Assembly (NCBI GenBank): GCA_022703115.1 | Contig: JAKLEK010000106.1 | Span: 1 to 5,599 of the forward strand | Origin: Elusimicrobiota bacterium | GTDB taxonomy: Bacteria > Elusimicrobiota > Elusimicrobia > Elusimicrobiales > UBA9959 | Direction: 5' to 3' | DNA length: 5,599 bases | Shown here: piece by piece, positions 1 to 5,599 of the stretch | Position numbering within the stretch: the first letter of the stretch is position 1 | How the letters are laid out: the number at the start of each line of letters is the position of its first letter | Translations under genes and position numbers: made by a program | The notes under the pieces: generated by a model | What the model saw: only the letters and a program-made list of their open reading frames with translations | The model's database searches: none | Told to the model about the DNA's origin: nothing

Positions 1-1503
1 TCCTTTCGCCAGCCAGCCGAGACCGACGGTCCCGCTGTAGTACGGGGTTTCTGATATCTCGAAACCGCCGTAGCCGGACAGCAGGGTAGGGTTCGATCCG
101 TCGAGTTCCATGTTTTTCGGGGATACCTGGAAATAAGGCACCAGAGTCCCGTCCTTGCTCCGGGCGAAGTGCTGGCCGACCTCCAGGCCTGAGGCGTCGA
201 AAAAGGCCGGCATTTCCTTCAGCTTTTCGGGGAGTTCTCCTATCCTGCCCAGGTACAGCGCCGGCGGGGCGAGGAAGCCGCCGGCCTCCATGAAATATTC
301 GTCGGAATCTTCCGGATCCACGGGCCGGAAGGATACGGCGGAAAATTCCGGCGCGCCGCGGAGTTCTTCGCGCTTCCAGCCGTCACCGCCGGGAGTCAGC
401 GCGAAAAGCCGGTTCTTAACGTCCTCCAGCGTGTTCAGTACTAGATGGTTCCGCGTCCAGGCGTAGGAGGCGAGGGAGCTGTTGCGCGCGGGCAGGTAAA
501 GCGCCTCGAAACGGCGTTTTCCGGCCAGGAAGTCGTCGAATCGCGCCGCGAGCAGGGCTCCGGGCGGATAGGTCCCGCTCTCCACGGTCCAGGAACTGCG
601 GAGCTGAACGGTCAGCCATTCCCGCGCGACGTCCGTCTCGGAGTCAATAGGCGCGTCCAGTCTGATCAGTTTCCCGTCCTTTCCGACCAGGAACTTCTCG
701 GCCCTGTAGAAGGCGAGCGAACGGACCACGAATCCGCGTTCGAACCCCTCTGTGTCGTCGTATACCGCCCCGACCGACATATCCGTTGGAAGGCCTTCGT
801 ATACGAGCTCGGCCTTTTCCAGCGGAACGCCGCGCCGCCAGCGTTTGACCATCCGTGGGTAACCGGACGCCGTCATCGAGCCGGGGCCGAAGTCGGTGGC
901 CACGTATATCGAATTTTCGTCGATCCAGGCTGCGCTGCCTTTCGCTTCGGGGATGAAGAAGCCGTCTTTAATGAATTCGCGCTTCGCGATGTCGTACTCG
1001 CGCGTTACCGCCGCGTCGGCCCCTCCGCGGGAGAGAGTTATCAGGGCGTGCTTATAGCCCCCCGCTTTCAGGATCTGCGCCCCTTTCCAGACCCAGTTCT
1101 CTTTCTCTGAAGCGTTCAGCGCGTCCAGGTCGAGCAGGACGTCCCAGGCCGGTTCGGGTTTGCGGAACTCTTCCGGGGTCGTGCGTCTCCAGAGCCCGCG
1201 CGGGTTCTTGCCGTCTTTCCAGAAATTGTAATAGTAGGCGCCGTGCTTCGATACGTAAGGTATCCGGGCGGCGGAATCCAGCACTTTCCGTATATCGTTC
1301 TCCAGGCTTCGGAATTCCGCTGTTCCGGCCAGGGCTTCTCGTGTCTCTCCGTTCCGGGCCCTTACCCATTCGAGGGCCTTGTTCCCGGTCACTTCCTCGA
1401 GCCAGAGGTTGGGATCGCCTTCGGCATCCGGCGCCTGGGCCCGGGCGGCCAGGGGGCAGGCGGCCAGCGCTATGGCGGCGGACAGGATGACGCTTCGTAT
1501 CAT
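1..1503 (-). CDS. Exported S9A prolyl oligopeptidase-family serine peptidase, N-terminal 501 codons (3' end outside window)
   Basis: The frame is open from an ATG at 1503 to the left edge, so the gene is partial; I translated it through position 1 and found no stop or frameshift. Residues 1-24 form a signal peptide: basic start, hydrophobic core, then ARAQA as a likely signal peptidase I site. L-A-A-C16 inside it could instead be a lipobox. Family marks seen are DPNLWLEEV (30-38), which opens the alpha/beta-hydrolase part, TDFGPGS followed by SGYPR (203-217) and KRWRRG (220-225) in the beta-propeller, and LLSGYGGF (474-481), which re-enters the hydrolase domain. In this family the propeller gates peptide access to a Ser-Asp-His triad; the triad lies beyond the window, so activity cannot be judged. 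Members cleave short peptides, usually after proline; export implies a periplasmic or surface role. AAGGAG sits 5 nt before the ATG and overlaps the stop of the pilin gene, suggesting translational coupling. Family call is firm, substrate unknown. Confidence 0.88.
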   Translation of the reverse strand, partial: MIRSVILSAAIALAACPLAARAQAPDAEGDPNLWLEEVTGNKALEWVRARNGETREALAGTAEFRSLENDIRKVLDSAARIPYVSKHGAYYYNFWKDGKNPRGLWRRTTPEEFRKPEPAWDVLLDLDALNASEKENWVWKGAQILKAGGYKHALITLSRGGADAAVTREYDIAKREFIKDGFFIPEAKGSAAWIDENSIYVATDFGPGSMTASGYPRMVKRWRRGVPLEKAELVYEGLPTDMSVGAVYDDTEGFERGFVVRSLAFYRAEKFLVGKDGKLIRLDAPIDSETDVAREWLTVQLRSSWTVESGTYPPGALLAARFDDFLAGKRRFEALYLPARNSSLASYAWTRNHLVLNTLEDVKNRLFALTPGGDGWKREELRGAPEFSAVSFRPVDPEDSDEYFMEAGGFLAPPALYLGRIGELPEKLKEMPAFFDASGLEVGQHFARSKDGTLVPYFQVSPKNMELDGSNPTLLSGYGGFEISETPYYSGTVGLGWLAKG

Positions 1504-1516
1504 AAGGTCTCCTTTA
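1504..1516 (-). promoter_or_regulatory. Ribosome binding site of the peptidase, overlapping the pilin stop codon
   Basis: On the minus strand the pilin stop TAA runs directly into AAAGGAG, and the peptidase ATG follows five bases after AAGGAG. The overlap fixes the peptidase start at 1503 and suggests that ribosomes ending the pilin can restart on the peptidase. Confidence 0.7.
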
Positions 1517-2017
1517 GAACGTACTCCAGGAAGTGTAGGTGTGGCCGGGTACGGAGGCGGACGTAAGATAGGCGTTCCTGATGTCTTCCCGGGTGCAGTT
1601 GACCACTACGCCGCCCCAGGTGCCGTTGTCGGCCTCGTCGTCGTAATAGAACCAGCCTCCCGCGTCGTCGGGCTGCGCGATGGCGTCGGCGATAACTCCC
1701 TTGACCGTACGGCTTTCCGCCACGCCGGTGCGGGGCAGTTTCGCGGCTGGTATCTCGCGCAGGTATTTGGAACTCTGGGTCAGGCAGCCTAGCGTACCTA
1801 GATCGGTGTCGCTGGTGGGGAACCTTCCTTCATTGCCGGCGTAATAGATATGCAGGGCGCTGCGGATGGCGGAAAGGGAGCCCTTGGTCGCGCCTTCCCG
1901 GGATTTATCGATGAGTTCCGAGAATTTGGGAACGGAGATGGCGGCAAGAACGCCTATGACGGCTACGACGATCATCATCTCAATGAGAGTGAAACCTTTT
2001 TCCGCTTTCCCCGCCAT
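1514..2017 (-). CDS. Type IV pilin-like / type II secretion pseudopilin-like protein (prepilin N-terminal methylation domain)
   Basis: With the start at 2017 the product has 167 residues and a short basic leader, MAGKAEKG, followed by the prepilin peptidase site G8|FTLIE. The glutamate at mature position 5 (E13) is present. A hydrophobic helix spans about 9-30 and continues as an amphipathic helix with KFSELIDKSREGATKG, then a C-terminal domain of about 110 residues. Cys78 and Cys141 could form a disulfide near the C-terminus, as in many pilins. Prepilins are cleaved and N-methylated at the inner membrane, then assembled into a pilus or pseudopilus. No peptidase, ATPase or platform gene is nearby, so this looks like an orphan subunit; pilin, pseudopilin and other roles cannot be separated. 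An in-frame ATG at 2062 would give a 23-residue leader and overlap the end of the ATPase gene. I prefer 2017 for its normal leader, although no Shine-Dalgarno motif precedes it. Confidence 0.87.
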   Translation of the reverse strand: MAGKAEKGFTLIEMMIVVAVIGVLAAISVPKFSELIDKSREGATKGSLSAIRSALHIYYAGNEGRFPTSDTDLGTLGCLTQSSKYLREIPAAKLPRTGVAESRTVKGVIADAIAQPDDAGGWFYYDDEADNGTWGGVVVNCTREDIRNAYLTSASVPGHTYTSWSTF

Positions 2018-2024
2018 GCCGCAT

Positions 2025-2033
2025 ATACTAGCA
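2025..2033 (-). promoter_or_regulatory. Possible extended -10 element directly before the pilin gene
   Basis: The minus strand reads TGC-TAGTAT, which fits an extended -10 (TGn plus a hexamer matching TATAAT at 4 of 6 positions). It ends 7 nt before the chosen pilin ATG, so transcription would begin at or close to the start codon and give a leaderless message, which would agree with the absent Shine-Dalgarno. No -35 match is seen at 16-18 nt. Weak; it may be chance. Confidence 0.2.
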
Positions 2034-2052
2034 TTTTGCCGGAGCGCCGGGT

Positions 2053-2796
2053 TCACGGACATCCCGTCGGCCCGTATCCGCGCGGGGGCTCGAGGCTGGC
2101 GCGTTCCAGCAGCGCCTTATCACTGAAAATAACCCGGGCGGGTCCGTCCGCGGATATCCGCCCCCGGTGAATGACCATGGCCCGCTCGCACGTCTCCAGC
2201 GCGAAGTCCATATCGTGGGTGGCTATGACCTTCGTATGTCCGAAGGTCTTAAGGAGACGGATGAGCCTGCGGCGGGATCCAGGGTCCAGTCCGGAGGTGG
2301 GTTCGTCCATGACCAGTATGTCCGGTCCCATCGCCAGCACCCCGGCTATGGCTACGGCCCGCTTCTCCCCCTGGGACAGCCTGTATGGCGGCCGGGCGCG
2401 CAAATGCGCGGCCCCCACCGTTCCCAGCGCCTCCATTACCCTGGTTTCCAGTTCGTTTTCCGGAGTCCCCGTGTTGAGAAGACCGAAGGCCACGTCGTCG
2501 AACACGGTGGGCATGAAAAGCTGGTCGTCCGGGTTCTGGAAGAGCATTCCGACCGCGCGCCTAACAGCCTTCAGGTTCTTCCCTTCGACCATGGTCCCTT
2601 TTATACTAAGCGTCCCGGCGCTCGGCAGCAGGCAGCCGGTGAAATGCTGCAGCAGGGAGGACTTGCCGGCGCCGTTCTCTCCGACCAGAGCGACGGAGCC
2701 TCCTTGCGCGATGCGGAAGGAAATGTCTTTCAGCGCGGCGGTGCCGTCGGGATACGTATAGCACAATTCCTTAGCTTCTATGATCGGGCGGTTCAT
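2053..2796 (-). CDS. nikO: ECF-type nickel/cobalt transporter ATP-binding protein (NikO/CbiO)
   Basis: This 247-residue cytoplasmic ATPase powers the metal transporter. All ABC motifs are present: Walker A G39-ENGAGKS, Q-loop Q87 in LFQNPDDQLF, signature LSQGEK at 140-145, Walker B ILVMDE at 160-165, D-loop SGLD at 168-171 and the switch histidine H194 in ATHD. QNPDDQLF is the form typical of ECF/CbiO ATPases, and the length fits a single nucleotide-binding domain, so a homodimer is expected to couple to NikQ. Its ATG overlaps the stop of the transmembrane gene in an ATGA (2793-2796), a sign of translational coupling, and AAGGA lies 7 nt upstream. The metal cannot be read from the ATPase itself; nickel is inferred from the linked NikR fragment and the NikN-like domain of the permease. 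CbiO of a cobalt system is the alternative name. Confidence 0.95.
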   Translation of the reverse strand: MNRPIIEAKELCYTYPDGTAALKDISFRIAQGGSVALVGENGAGKSSLLQHFTGCLLPSAGTLSIKGTMVEGKNLKAVRRAVGMLFQNPDDQLFMPTVFDDVAFGLLNTGTPENELETRVMEALGTVGAAHLRARPPYRLSQGEKRAVAIAGVLAMGPDILVMDEPTSGLDPGSRRRLIRLLKTFGHTKVIATHDMDFALETCERAMVIHRGRISADGPARVIFSDKALLERASLEPPRGYGPTGCP

Positions 2797-3605
2797 TCTA
2801 TGATCCTTGTGAGCAGATATCCCAGTTCGACCGGCAGGTTCGTTAAACGGAAAAGCGCGAAGAGCGCCCCCCAGGCTGTTACAAAAAAAACCTCCCGGCC
2901 GCCTATATGGGAGTGTCCGGCCAGCCGTATGCGGCCGTCGAAACCGCGGCAGAGCATGGCGCGGTAAACTCTCTCCGCGCGGTCTACGGCCCGCAAAAGC
3001 AGGTGCCCGGCTATCTGTACGAAGGTCCCGATCCCCATCTTACGCTTCCGGAAGCCGCGCAAGGCGCGTGCCCTGGTCATCCTACCGGCTTCTCCCGCCA
3101 GTACGGAGAGAAATCTGTTGAGGAAAAGCAGCTGGACCGAGAAGGGTCTGGGGACTCCCCATTTCATCAGGGCCTCGCAGATGGCGTTGACGCCGGTAAG
3201 AGCGACCAGGGCTAGAGCTGCGGATACGGTCAAAGCGAAGCGTATAAGGATCGAGGTCAGAGACAGCCATCCGCCGGATATGCCGAACTCTCCCAGATGG
3301 AGAACTATCTGCCGGTCCAGCAGCGGGTTGAATATCCCGACGGATAGCGCGAACGGCGAAACCCAGAGCGCTTTTTTCAGGATATATCCGGCCGGCAGGT
3401 CCCCCGCCGCAATGAGAAAGACCGGGTAAAGGACGAACGGCATCAGCGCCGAAACGGAGTATTTTTCGAAGGAAACCACGGTCACTATGAAAAGGAGGGT
3501 TACAAGCAGCTTCGCCCTCGCATCCAGCCGGTGCAGCGGGGTGTTCCCGGCGGCCAGAGCGTCCATGGTTCCCAGATCGAAAGAGTTCGCGGCGAAAGAG
3601 TTCAT
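2793..3605 (-). CDS. nikQ: ECF transporter transmembrane protein (NikQ/CbiQ, T component)
   Basis: This 270-residue inner-membrane protein is the T component that links the metal-binding permease to the ATPases. The TPLHRLDARAKLL segment (22-34) just before the first membrane helix is a family hallmark. Hydrophobic segments lie at about 34-48, 52-67, 80-92, 115-137 and near 240-255. Two short arginine-glycine motifs in the cytoplasmic coupling helices, RALRG (180-184) and MLCRG (217-221), are the ATPase-contact motifs of T components. The gene starts 32 bp after the permease and overlaps the ATPase gene by 4 bp. No clear Shine-Dalgarno precedes the ATG at 3605. An in-frame ATG at residue 14, behind CTGGGAACC, is a possible second start, and both keep the conserved region. 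An 11-base direct repeat near the start encodes NSF twice. Family assignment is secure; nickel rather than cobalt is inferred from context. Confidence 0.93.
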   Translation of the reverse strand: MNSFAANSFDLGTMDALAAGNTPLHRLDARAKLLVTLLFIVTVVSFEKYSVSALMPFVLYPVFLIAAGDLPAGYILKKALWVSPFALSVGIFNPLLDRQIVLHLGEFGISGGWLSLTSILIRFALTVSAALALVALTGVNAICEALMKWGVPRPFSVQLLFLNRFLSVLAGEAGRMTRARALRGFRKRKMGIGTFVQIAGHLLLRAVDRAERVYRAMLCRGFDGRIRLAGHSHIGGREVFFVTAWGALFALFRLTNLPVELGYLLTRIIE

Positions 3606-3637
3606 AGAGGCATCAATGGGCGGCGGCGCATCCCGGC

Positions 3638-4681
3638 TTATGGTCTATTATACCGCGAAAGGCTCTTAACGCCGCCGCGGCGCAACGCCAGTCCGGCTAT
3701 CCAGGCCAGCAGCAGCGTCAGAAGGCCCCCGATCAGTCCCGCCGCGGATGTCCCCTTGTCTACGGCAGGCCATGCCTGCCCGGCTCCTGGTTCCGCGGTC
3801 TCTGCCTTGCGGAAATTGTAGTCCGGCAGGAACGCGGTCCGCTTCTGTACGGAATCAAGCAGCCCGTGCAGCCGGCCGCCGCTCTCCAGTTCTTCCTTTC
3901 CGGAAGTCTTGAGCATGGACCATTCCAGGCCGTCCGGGTCGGCCGAAGCGAACCAGCTCAGAGCTCCGGCCGCCAGCGCCGCCGCGGCGCCGAACGTGAG
4001 GAGGGTTTTTTTCACGCTTACTCCTGCAGGCGCTTCCTGTCCAGCGGTCGCAAGTATTTCCGGCCGCGCGTTCATAACTAACGTCGCTATCCCGGCCGTA
4101 ACCGTTCCCTCCACCAGGCCGATGGCCAGATGGATCGGCTGCATAAGCAGGACGAAGGTCCGGAACGGCAGTTCGGATATCCCGGAGGCCAGCGTTTCGA
4201 TCACGACCGCGAACGCTCCCAGCTGCAGCCCAGCCACCCCGGCCAGGAGCGCGGCCGTCATTATCCTTTTTCCGTCGGTGGAATTCCCGGCTATACGCCT
4301 GTGGATCAGCGGATAAGCGATAAAGCATGTGAAGAACCCCATGTTCAGCATATTGCAGCCCAGAGCCAGCAGGCCGCCGTCGGCGAAGAATAAAGCCTGG
4401 ATGGTCAGGACCGAGGCCAGGGTCAGGAACCCGGCGTAAGGCCCAAGCAGTATGGATAAGATCATCCCGCCGCCGAGGTGTCCGCTCGATCCGGTGGCCG
4501 GGATCGAGAAGTTTATCATCTGGGCCGCGAAGATGAACGCGCCCAGGACCCCCATCAGCGGCACCTTGCGGTCGTCCGCTTCCTCGCGGACCTTTTTCGC
4601 GCTGTACGCGATAAGACCGCCTGAAACCGCCCACATCGCTCCGCCGACGGCCGGGGAGATCAAAGCATCCGCCATGTGCAT
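3638..4681 (-). CDS. nikMN: ECF nickel/cobalt transporter permease, CbiM/NikM with fused C-terminal PDGLE (NikN-like) domain
   Basis: This 347-residue inner-membrane protein is the substrate-binding part of the transporter. The first ~210 residues are CbiM/NikM: the start is Met1-His2 (MHMADALISP), and SSGHLGGG carries His68. In NikM structures the N-terminal amine, His2 and a histidine near 67 hold the metal, so the site looks intact. ALFFADGGLLALGCN (96-110) and PIHLAIGLVEG (182-192) are also family motifs. After a linker a second part follows: a membrane helix (~226-245), PDGLE at 249-253, and a last helix (~313-333). This matches the PDGLE/NikN small subunit that is often a separate gene, so this is a NikMN fusion. 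The start at 4681 is chosen over one 20 codons upstream because AGGAGG lies 7 nt before it and because metal binding needs Met-His at the terminus. Nickel is favoured over cobalt by PDGLE and the NikR context; specificity is inferred. Confidence 0.93.
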   Translation of the reverse strand: MHMADALISPAVGGAMWAVSGGLIAYSAKKVREEADDRKVPLMGVLGAFIFAAQMINFSIPATGSSGHLGGGMILSILLGPYAGFLTLASVLTIQALFFADGGLLALGCNMLNMGFFTCFIAYPLIHRRIAGNSTDGKRIMTAALLAGVAGLQLGAFAVVIETLASGISELPFRTFVLLMQPIHLAIGLVEGTVTAGIATLVMNARPEILATAGQEAPAGVSVKKTLLTFGAAAALAAGALSWFASADPDGLEWSMLKTSGKEELESGGRLHGLLDSVQKRTAFLPDYNFRKAETAEPGAGQAWPAVDKGTSAAGLIGGLLTLLLAWIAGLALRRGGVKSLSRYNRP

Positions 4682-4686
4682 GTTCG

Positions 4687-4694
4687 TTCCTCCT
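4687..4694 (-). promoter_or_regulatory. Shine-Dalgarno that fixes the NikMN start
   Basis: AGGAGGAA on the minus strand puts AGGAGG 7 nt before the ATG at 4681. It supports this start over the upstream in-frame ATG at 4741, which lies inside the barrel gene. This matters because the transporter needs Met1-His2 as its metal ligand. Confidence 0.8.
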
Positions 4695-4715
4695 GCTATC
4701 CGCCGTAAAAGCGGT

Positions 4716-5456
4716 TCAAAACCTGAATGTGATGCCGGCAAGGAACCCGAGATCGTCTGCGGGCGCGTTCAGCCCGGCCTTTACTCCCGCGTCCAGGTCA
4801 AGATATTCATATGGCGACCAGACGAGCCCCAGGATCGAGGTCAGGGGCGGGCTGTCATCCGCCGGATCCGGGTTGGTTTCGGCCGACAGGTCTAGGGAGA
4901 TAAGCGTTTTAGGTCTTATCTCATATGCCGCGGCCAGGGACCCCTTGAGGATGTTCTCCCTTTCGTCTGCGAAGTTCTTGTTCAGCAGATAGCCGGCGTT
5001 AATGTAGTACTGCCACGGTCCCGAAGCGGCGCCGGCTACTGCATGGGTCCAGAAACCGCTTTTTCCCGCGCCAAGCCCTTTCTTGTGGTCGCCCGTACAG
5101 ATGGAAAATCCCGGTTTCAGGGCGAGGGTCCAGCCCCATTTTTCCGCCACCGCGAACTTGGACTCCAGGGCGAAGTCGCCGAGGCCGTTCTCGGAAGCGC
5201 CGCCGGAGGTCCAGGAGGACCAGGGGATGGACATCAGAAAGTCCGCTTTATCGGTTATACCGTACGACAGCTCGGTCCCCAGGTAACGAGCGAAGAGGTC
5301 GTTGCCTTCGTTCGATACCGAGTGCTCGAAACCCGTTTCGATCTGCCGGTTGTTCTTTCCCAGAAAACCGGTGTCTTCGGTGATCAGCGGGTGAAACGCG
5401 GCCGCATGGCCGGCTATCGATGCGACCGCCAGGGATATTATGAGCGCTTTTCTCAT
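4716..5456 (-). CDS. Outer-membrane beta-barrel protein with HPLITEDT N-terminus (Phenol_MetA_deg-like), candidate nickel channel
   Basis: This 246-residue protein has a clear signal peptide (1-20, cut after AGHAAA). The mature protein starts FHPLITEDTGFLG, a conserved opening of a family of putative outer-membrane transporters grouped by Pfam as Phenol_MetA_deg (PF13557) or similar. The rest alternates polar and hydrophobic residues as in beta strands, with SYGITDKADF (64-73) and a GLGDFALESKF segment (91-101) typical of that family, and ends in GITFRF. A C-terminal aromatic residue is the usual BAM recognition signal for barrels. AAGGAGGA lies 9 nt before the ATG at 5456. It is the first gene after the NikR fragment and lies 34 bp upstream of nikMN, so I infer that it helps nickel cross the outer membrane. 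The family name comes from aromatic-degradation operons and is a poor guide to substrate. No TonB box or plug domain is seen. Barrel assignment is good; nickel transport is a hypothesis. Confidence 0.82.
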   Translation of the reverse strand: MRKALIISLAVASIAGHAAAFHPLITEDTGFLGKNNRQIETGFEHSVSNEGNDLFARYLGTELSYGITDKADFLMSIPWSSWTSGGASENGLGDFALESKFAVAEKWGWTLALKPGFSICTGDHKKGLGAGKSGFWTHAVAGAASGPWQYYINAGYLLNKNFADERENILKGSLAAAYEIRPKTLISLDLSAETNPDPADDSPPLTSILGLVWSPYEYLDLDAGVKAGLNAPADDLGFLAGITFRF

Positions 5457-5465
5457 TGCCTGTCG

Positions 5466-5473
5466 TCCTCCTT
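5466..5473 (-). promoter_or_regulatory. Shine-Dalgarno of the outer-membrane protein gene
   Basis: AAGGAGGA on the minus strand lies 9 nt before the ATG at 5456. It is one of the strongest ribosome binding sites in the window and supports this start and the full signal peptide. Confidence 0.75.
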
Positions 5474-5488
5474 TTATACGTCCGGGTT

Positions 5489-5515
5489 ATGCCACTAATC
5501 TGGTAAGCGTAGCAC
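5489..5515 (-). promoter_or_regulatory. Candidate NikR operator upstream of the nickel-uptake operon
   Basis: The minus strand shows GTGCTAC, then 13 bases, then GTGGCAT. The arms are inverted repeats at 5 of 7 positions. From memory, comparative work on nickel regulons describes NikR sites of the form GTGTTAC-N13/14-GTAACAC in Geobacter and Desulfovibrio; the arms here match at 6 of 7 and 4 of 7 positions with the right spacing. The site is 33 bp before the barrel start codon, in the only real intergenic gap, where a repressor would block transcription of the operon. No clear -35/-10 pair could be placed around it. The imperfect second arm and the small search space keep this tentative. Confidence 0.45.
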
Positions 5516-5532
5516 GATTGATGAAAAAAATA

Positions 5533-5599
5533 TTACGCGCCTGCGCTGGTCACGCTGAGCGTGGAATGCTTGACCCCTTTTATCGCTTTGAGATTATCG
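5533..5599 (-). CDS. nikR: NikR-family nickel-responsive regulator, C-terminal 21 codons (5' part outside window)
   Basis: A frame open from the right edge ends at TAA (5533-5535) and encodes 21 residues, with KAIKGVKHSTLSVTSAGA at the end. NikR proteins of the non-enteric type usually close with a segment like LKGVKHGKL followed by V/T-rich residues; GVKH is the most recognisable part, and the match in sequence and position (some 10 residues before the stop) is the basis of this call. NikR is a ribbon-helix-helix repressor whose C-terminal ACT-like domain binds nickel and forms a tetramer; the visible part is the last strand of that domain. Nickel-binding residues and the DNA-binding domain are outside. 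The gene ends 76 bp before the barrel gene, on the same strand, which fits a regulator beside its target operon. With only 21 residues seen, another ACT-like regulator cannot be excluded. Confidence 0.7.
   Translation of the reverse strand, partial: DNLKAIKGVKHSTLSVTSAGA

Noticed and set aside
445..1110. Long plus-strand open frame of 221 codons.
   Set aside because: It lies opposite the peptidase gene, has no recognisable motif or ribosome binding site and reads as an antisense shadow in GC-rich DNA.
2167..2967. Plus-strand open frame of 266 codons across the ATPase and transmembrane genes.
   Set aside because: The minus strand there carries complete, motif-rich NikO and NikQ genes; the plus-strand product is low-complexity and without family features.
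3855..4634. Minus-strand open frame of 259 codons overlapping nikMN in another frame.
   Set aside because: It is rich in Arg, Gly and Pro, as expected of an out-of-frame read of GC-rich coding DNA, while the NikMN frame has clear motifs.
4696..4716. Small hairpin CCGC/GCGG between the barrel and nikMN genes.
   Set aside because: Only a 4-bp stem with no T run; too weak for a terminator or processing site.
4682..4741. Upstream start of the permease at 4741 that would add 20 residues.
   Set aside because: It overlaps the barrel gene, lacks a ribosome binding site and would bury the Met-His metal ligand; AGGAGG at the proper distance marks 4681.
5457..5532. Cobalamin or NiCo riboswitch in the leader of the uptake operon (a GCCACT-like string is present on the plus strand at 5491-5496).
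   Set aside because: The string is on the wrong strand for the operon, the space before the start codon is too short for either riboswitch, and no other conserved element was found; it is better explained as an arm of the dyad.
5524..5563. Perfect small inverted repeat CACGC-TCA-GCGTG in the nikR tail, followed further on by a run of seven T on the minus strand; possible terminator or attenuator.
   Set aside because: The stem is only 5 bp, is inside the coding sequence and is about 20 nt away from the T run; the sequence next to the T run forms only 3-4 bp stems. Not a convincing terminator.
5570..5597. TTGACC and GATTAT at 16-bp spacing on the plus strand, resembling a sigma-70 promoter pointing right.
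   Set aside because: It lies inside the NikR coding tail, the -10 matches only 4 of 6, and no plus-strand gene is visible.

Overview
The window is a tightly packed block of genes, all on the minus strand, from a GC-rich, outer-membrane-bearing bacterium. Read in the direction of transcription (right to left) it holds: the last codons of a NikR-type nickel regulator; a short intergenic region with a candidate NikR operator; a small outer-membrane beta-barrel protein; a three-gene ECF-type nickel (or cobalt) transporter made of a CbiM/NikM permease carrying a fused NikN-like PDGLE domain, a CbiQ transmembrane protein and a CbiO ATPase; a type IV pilin-like protein; and the first 501 codons of an exported S9A prolyl-oligopeptidase-family protein that runs off the left edge. 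No RNA gene, insertion sequence, CRISPR array or other mobile element is visible, and no gene-free stretch exceeds 300 bases. The largest gap is 76 bp (5457-5532).

The main story is metal uptake. The right-edge fragment ends in a GVKH-containing tail typical of NikR. The region after it contains an imperfect dyad, GTGCTAC-N13-GTGGCAT on the minus strand, with the spacing I recall for NikR sites of the Geobacter/Desulfovibrio type. Together with the PDGLE domain this favours nickel over cobalt. The barrel protein lies between regulator and permease, which suggests a complete route: outer-membrane entry through the barrel, then inner-membrane import by NikMN-NikQ-NikO, with NikR sensing cytoplasmic nickel.

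Spacing along the block is operon-like: 34 bp from barrel to nikMN, 32 bp from nikMN to nikQ, a 4-bp ATGA overlap from nikQ to nikO, about 35 bp from nikO to the pilin, and 10 bp from pilin to peptidase with the ribosome binding site overlapping the pilin stop. I see no terminator inside it. The pilin and peptidase have no obvious link to nickel and may be read through or have their own promoter.

Taxonomy is inference only. The signal peptides, the barrel with a C-terminal aromatic residue, and the pilin (KGFTLIEMM start, a SREGATKG segment after the helix, a short variable C-terminal part) recall Elusimicrobiota or a deltaproteobacterial-type lineage. I lean to a GC-rich Elusimicrobiota genome with low to moderate confidence.
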